NCBI GenBank assembly: GCA_945893365.1
Contig: CAMDED010000010.1
Span: 1 to 64,000, forward strand
Direction of reading: 5' to 3'
Origin: Candidatus Sulfopaludibacter sp. SbA3
Lineage (GTDB): Bacteria > Acidobacteriota > Terriglobia > Bryobacterales > Bryobacteraceae
Length of the DNA stretch: 64,000 bases
In this document: positions 61,045 to 64,000 of the stretch, piece by piece
Numbering within the stretch: position 1 is the first letter of the stretch
How the letters are laid out: each line of letters begins with the position of its first letter
The notes under the pieces: model-generated
What the model saw: only the letters and a program-made list of their open reading frames with translations
What the model was told of the DNA's origin: nothing
Databases searched by the model: none
Made by a program: the position numbers and the translations under genes

Positions 61045-61851
61045 CTAACGCAGTCCACGCTTCTTGAGATGAGCGATCAACCCGGCGGGATCGTCGGAAA
61101 TGATAGCGTCCACTCCCGCGTCGATCAGCTTGTCCCATTCCTCCGTTGTATTCGCCGTCCACGGCACAACCTGCAGGCCGGCGGCGTGCGCGGCGCTAAC
61201 CTTCTCCGGCGTGACAAGCCGTTTTTCCGGCGAGACGATGGGCGCGCCCGCCTCGCGAGCCAGCGCGGCGAAATCCAACTTTCCTTTCTCATCGAGCGCG
61301 GAGAGCCGGATCTCCGGCGCAAGCTTCTTCATTGCGTGAAGCGTTCGGAAATCGAATGACTGCACGATCACTCTCTTTTCGACCTGGTGCTTCCGGATGG
61401 CTTCGAGAAGTAACTGCGCGAAGCGCTCCGGGGTTGGCGTGTAGTCCGGATGGTCCGCGAAAATCTTCGTCTCGATATTGAATCCAAAGGACCCGCGAGG
61501 AGCGAGCGCCAGCACCTGCTCGAGCGCCGGAATGCGCGTCCCCGGGACGGGCGTCTGCCTTGGAAATAGCGGATTGCGCAACGCTCCGCAGTCCCACTGC
61601 TGAAGCTCCTCGTAGGTGAGCGTGCGAATGGCGGGGCTGCCGGCTCCAGGGCCTCTACAGATTGTCCGGTTCAGCCTGGGGTCGTGCGAGACGACGAGCA
61701 CATCGTCTTTCGTCACCGCCAGGTCGAGTTCGAGCGTGTCGGCGCCCGCGCCGATCGCGTATTCAAATGCGGGCAGGGTGTTCTCGGGCATCACAGCCCG
61801 CGCACCCCGGTGACCGTGGACCAAAACGGTCAGCAGAAGAGCCATGAACAT
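61045..61851 (-). CDS. Glycerophosphodiester phosphodiesterase family protein
   Basis: This 268-residue protein has a short hydrophobic start (MALLLTVLVHG), then the GDPD TIM-barrel catalytic motifs: HRGARAVMPENTLPAFEYAI (His and the PENT motif), DTLELDLAVTKDDVLVVSHD (Glu, Asp and His) and FNIETKIF. It cleaves glycerophosphodiesters to glycerol 3-phosphate and an alcohol. The leader suggests a periplasmic enzyme, but the segment is short. It is the only gene of its unit and is divergent from padR. Confidence 0.88.
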   Translation of the reverse strand: MFMALLLTVLVHGHRGARAVMPENTLPAFEYAIGAGADTLELDLAVTKDDVLVVSHDPRLNRTICRGPGAGSPAIRTLTYEELQQWDCGALRNPLFPRQTPVPGTRIPALEQVLALAPRGSFGFNIETKIFADHPDYTPTPERFAQLLLEAIRKHQVEKRVIVQSFDFRTLHAMKKLAPEIRLSALDEKGKLDFAALAREAGAPIVSPEKRLVTPEKVSAAHAAGLQVVPWTANTTEEWDKLIDAGVDAIISDDPAGLIAHLKKRGLR

Positions 61852-61916
61852 TCACTAACCTTTAACCTGACAGTATACTCCACGGGGCGGGTGGGGAGAA
61901 TTCACGAACTATACCG

Positions 61917-61947
61917 TTGACAACTATATCGTAAGGAAGTATAGTTG
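61917..61947 (+). promoter_or_regulatory. padR promoter overlapped by a palindromic operator
   Basis: TTGACA (61917-61922) and TATAGT (61940-61945) with a 17-base spacer form a good sigma-70 promoter. A perfect inverted repeat CAACTATA (61921-61928) / TATAGTTG (61940-61947) covers its -35/-10 region. A further AACTATA half-site lies at 61907-61913. PadR proteins usually repress through such A/T-rich palindromes. Confidence 0.72.
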
Positions 61948-61964
61948 AAGCCGATAGAGCAAGC

Positions 61965-62321
61965 ATGCCCAACGTCAACCCCGAATCGCTGCTGCCGCTT
62001 CCCACGGCGGAATTCCATATACTGATCGCCCTTGCCGGAAAAGACCGGCACGGCTACTCCATCATGCAGGACACCGCGGCGCGCACCGGGGGCAAGGTGG
62101 AGCTGAGTCCGGGGACGCTCTATAGTTCGATCCGCCGGATGCTCGAGCAGGGGCTGATACAGGAGCTGAGCGGGAATCCGGAGCCGGAGAACACCGATCA
62201 ACGCCGGCGGTACTACCGGCTCACCAGGTTTGGAAGGCGCGTGGCGGAAGCCGAGGCCGGGCGGCTCCGGAGTTTACTAAACCAGGCGTGGGCGACGGGC
62301 CTGGTTACAGGAAGGCCATGA
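61965..62321 (+). CDS. PadR family transcriptional regulator
   Basis: This 118-residue protein has the PadR winged helix: LPTAEFHILIALAGKDRHGY, then SPGTLYSSIRRMLEQGLIQE and RRRYYRLTRFGRRVAEAEAG. PadR proteins act as repressors that often respond to small phenolics, drugs or stress. The gene is preceded by a promoter carrying a palindrome, so autorepression is likely. Its stop overlaps the ATG of a permease gene by 4 bases. PadR plus ADOP permease pairs are typical of Acidobacteriota. Confidence 0.92.
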   Translation: MPNVNPESLLPLPTAEFHILIALAGKDRHGYSIMQDTAARTGGKVELSPGTLYSSIRRMLEQGLIQELSGNPEPENTDQRRRYYRLTRFGRRVAEAEAGRLRSLLNQAWATGLVTGRP

Positions 62322-64000
62322 AGGCGGAGTCTGTTTACCGGGCGCTGTTGTGGTGTTATCCGGCGGCGTTCCGGCACGAATACGGCGGCGAGATGCGGCT
62401 CTTGTTCGCCGACCAACTCTATGACGCGCGGCGGCGCGGGGCGCGGAAAGCCGAAGCGGCAGTGTGGCTCCGCGCGGCGCGGGACGCCGTAACGATCGCG
62501 CCAAAGGAGCATTCGCACGTGATTTTTCAAGATATACGATACGCGGTAAGAACCATGGCCGGAAGCCCCGCATTCACCGCCGTGGCGATCCTCTCGCTCG
62601 CGCTGGGCATCGGCGCGAATACGGCGATGTTCAGTTTATGGAACGGCGTGCTGCGGTCCGCGCTTCCTTTGGTCCAAGCGCCGGAGCGGCTGGTGATCCT
62701 CTCCAACCCCGCTAGCAGTGGAGTATCCATCGGCTCGCAGAACGGCGAAAGGGCCTTATTAACCTTTGCCGAGTTCGAGCAGCTGCGCGAGAACGCGGAC
62801 GTCTTCTCGGGATTGATGGCGTCGCAGAGCTTGCTCGAGGAATGGCAGATCCGCGTGGAGGGCGGCGATCCGGAAAATGTTCGCGGACGGATGGTATCGG
62901 CGGGCTACTTCGACGTTCTGGGCGTGACGCCCCGGTTCGGCCGCGCCGATCGGAGTACGGACGGAAGGCAAGTGGTGATCAGTCATGAATACTGGCGGCG
63001 GCGGTTTGGCGGGCGGATGGATATCCTTGGGAAGCCGGTTACGATTCGCAAAGCCGTGTTGACGATCGGAGGCGTGGCGCCGGCGGGCTTTGCCGGCGAG
63101 ACCGGCGGGCAGCATCCGGATCTGTGGGCTCCGCTGGGTTTGCAGCGAGAGATCCTGCCGGGCCGCGATTGGCTGCACGACGCTGGCGTCGACAAGGTGA
63201 TGTGGCTTCATGTGTTCGGCCGCCTGCGCGACGGTGTGGGCGTGGAACAAGCTCAACCGAAGGCGAACGCGATATTCAAGGCCGGGCTTGAAACGTATTA
63301 CGGCTCCGTGCAATCGGCCGAGGCGAAGCGGCAGTTCCTCGACCAGAGGCTGAAAGTGCAAGGGGCCGCGATGGGCGCATCGAGTGTGCGGCGGCGATTC
63401 GCGGATCCGATGAAGGCTCTGCTGGCGGCGATGGCGGTGGTTCTGGTGATCGCTTGCACGAATCTGGCGAACTTGTTGCTGGCGCGGGGGGCGGCGCGGC
63501 AACGCGAAATCGCATTGCGGCTGTCGCTGGGCGCGAGCCGGTCGCGGCTGGTTCGCCAATTGCTCACCGAGAGCCTGGTGCTGGCGGCGATCGGCGGCGT
63601 GGCGGGACTGGCGGCTGCGTATGCGGTGCATCGGACGCTTGTGGCGATGATCGGCGAGGTTGACTCAACGTTCAAGATGGCGTTCCGTCTGGAACCGCGA
63701 GTGCTCGCGTTCACATTGGCGGCGACGGTGGCCTCGGCGCTGCTGTTCGGACTGCTGCCGGCATGGCTCGCCACTCGCACGGCGGCGAGCGAGAGTCTGA
63801 AAGTGCAGGGCCGGACGGCAACCGGATCGAGCGGCCAGCTGCGTTGGGGGCGTTTGCTCGTCGCACTGCAACTGGCGCTTTCGCTGCCCCTGCTTGTGGG
63901 GGCCGGACTGCTCTTGCGGACGCTTCATAACCTGCAAGACGCCGACCTCGGCTACGGGAAAGATCGTCTCCTGGTGCTCGACCGCGTGGACGCGCAAACG
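62318..64000 (+). CDS. ADOP/MacB-type ABC transporter permease, cut by the window edge
   Basis: The frame from ATG 62318 stays open to the window end, 561 codons. Residues about 1-65 form the N-terminal soluble segment seen in acidobacterial duplicated permeases (YRALLWCYPAAFRHEYGGEM). A first transmembrane helix follows (FTAVAILSLALGIGANTAMF), then a MacB-like periplasmic domain and a FtsX-type membrane domain (ALLAAMAVVLVIACTNLANL, then RQREIALRLSLGASRSRLVR). A second membrane block starts near residue 510. The stop codon lies right of the window. No ATPase gene is visible here. It is translationally coupled to padR. Confidence 0.9.
   Translation, partial: MKAESVYRALLWCYPAAFRHEYGGEMRLLFADQLYDARRRGARKAEAAVWLRAARDAVTIAPKEHSHVIFQDIRYAVRTMAGSPAFTAVAILSLALGIGANTAMFSLWNGVLRSALPLVQAPERLVILSNPASSGVSIGSQNGERALLTFAEFEQLRENADVFSGLMASQSLLEEWQIRVEGGDPENVRGRMVSAGYFDVLGVTPRFGRADRSTDGRQVVISHEYWRRRFGGRMDILGKPVTIRKAVLTIGGVAPAGFAGETGGQHPDLWAPLGLQREILPGRDWLHDAGVDKVMWLHVFGRLRDGVGVEQAQPKANAIFKAGLETYYGSVQSAEAKRQFLDQRLKVQGAAMGASSVRRRFADPMKALLAAMAVVLVIACTNLANLLLARGAARQREIALRLSLGASRSRLVRQLLTESLVLAAIGGVAGLAAAYAVHRTLVAMIGEVDSTFKMAFRLEPRVLAFTLAATVASALLFGLLPAWLATRTAASESLKVQGRTATGSSGQLRWGRLLVALQLALSLPLLVGAGLLLRTLHNLQDADLGYGKDRLLVLDRVDAQT

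Noticed and set aside
1-64000. CRISPR arrays, prophage modules and known defence gene sets
   Set aside because: No regularly spaced identical repeats, no cas genes and no phage structural genes were seen.

Overview
The window looks like chromosome from an Acidobacteriota member of the Bryobacterales/Solibacter type. The evidence is GC-rich coding, an Oar-type TonB-dependent receptor with an N-terminal carboxypeptidase-regulatory domain, a secreted protein ending in the TIGR03437 domain (originally described in Solibacter), a CRTAC1 (VCBS plus ASPIC/UnbV) protein, many Tat- or Sec-exported sugar enzymes, and a PadR regulator coupled to an ADOP/MacB-type permease. This assignment is inference from gene content; there is no rRNA in the window.

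Layout. 1-81: start of an IS3-type transposase cut by the window edge. 316-2397: exported D-2-hydroxyacid dehydrogenase and Tat-exported SMP-30/gluconolactonase. 2582-9499: an accessory segment holding an unknown CxCGCG protein and a czcCBA heavy-metal efflux operon. The operon is bracketed by two decayed C-terminal tails of tyrosine recombinases. 10056-11866: flbD-motA-motB. 11959-14337: multidomain ice-binding-like secreted protein. 14590-15408: broken phosphodiesterase gene. 15773-18003: galM, mutY and a terminator. 18061-21451: Oar-like receptor with its promoter. 21688-22464: fliA.

22632-31920 is a long minus-strand series: histidine kinase, response regulator, CRTAC1 protein, sorbitol-type dehydrogenase, a DUF429-rhamnulokinase fusion, Gfo/Idh oxidoreductase, a TonB-like protein and an unannotated 55-residue membrane protein. 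Several junctions overlap by 1-19 bases. 32106-33508 holds a Phd/RelE-type toxin-antitoxin pair with a shortened toxin, lying between a broken partial copy and the full copy of a HIT-like gene.

33551-42565 is a plus-strand run for sugar acid, peptide and anion use: UxaA dehydratase, DsbA-like protein, M28 peptidase, OPT transporter, sugar isomerase and OFA-type MFS transporter. Some of its spacers consist of short tandem repeats. 42589-44152: two tandem PPK2 kinases. 44221-47267: APC permease coupled to an exported protein of unknown function. 47781-47867: tRNA-Leu(CAG). 48035-54209: sugar/ureide-type permease, Hsp20, HtpX, RlmI and a membrane pyrophosphatase.

54550-58480: a frameshifted antitoxin-like gene, a PhnA-like phosphoesterase, and a compact polysaccharide deacetylase-ACP-ketosynthase cluster that recalls rhizobial nodB/nodF/nodE by gene type. 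58619-64000: uvrC, a TPR protein, a glycerophosphodiesterase, and padR with an ADOP permease that runs off the right edge. An imperfect palindromic element of about 80 bases occurs twice (41191-41270 and 60957-61033).

The least ordinary observations are the recombinase-tail-flanked efflux operon, the DUF429-rhamnulokinase fusion, the deacetylase-ACP-ketosynthase cluster, and the recurrent micro-repeat spacers. I see no CRISPR array, no phage and no obvious defence system.
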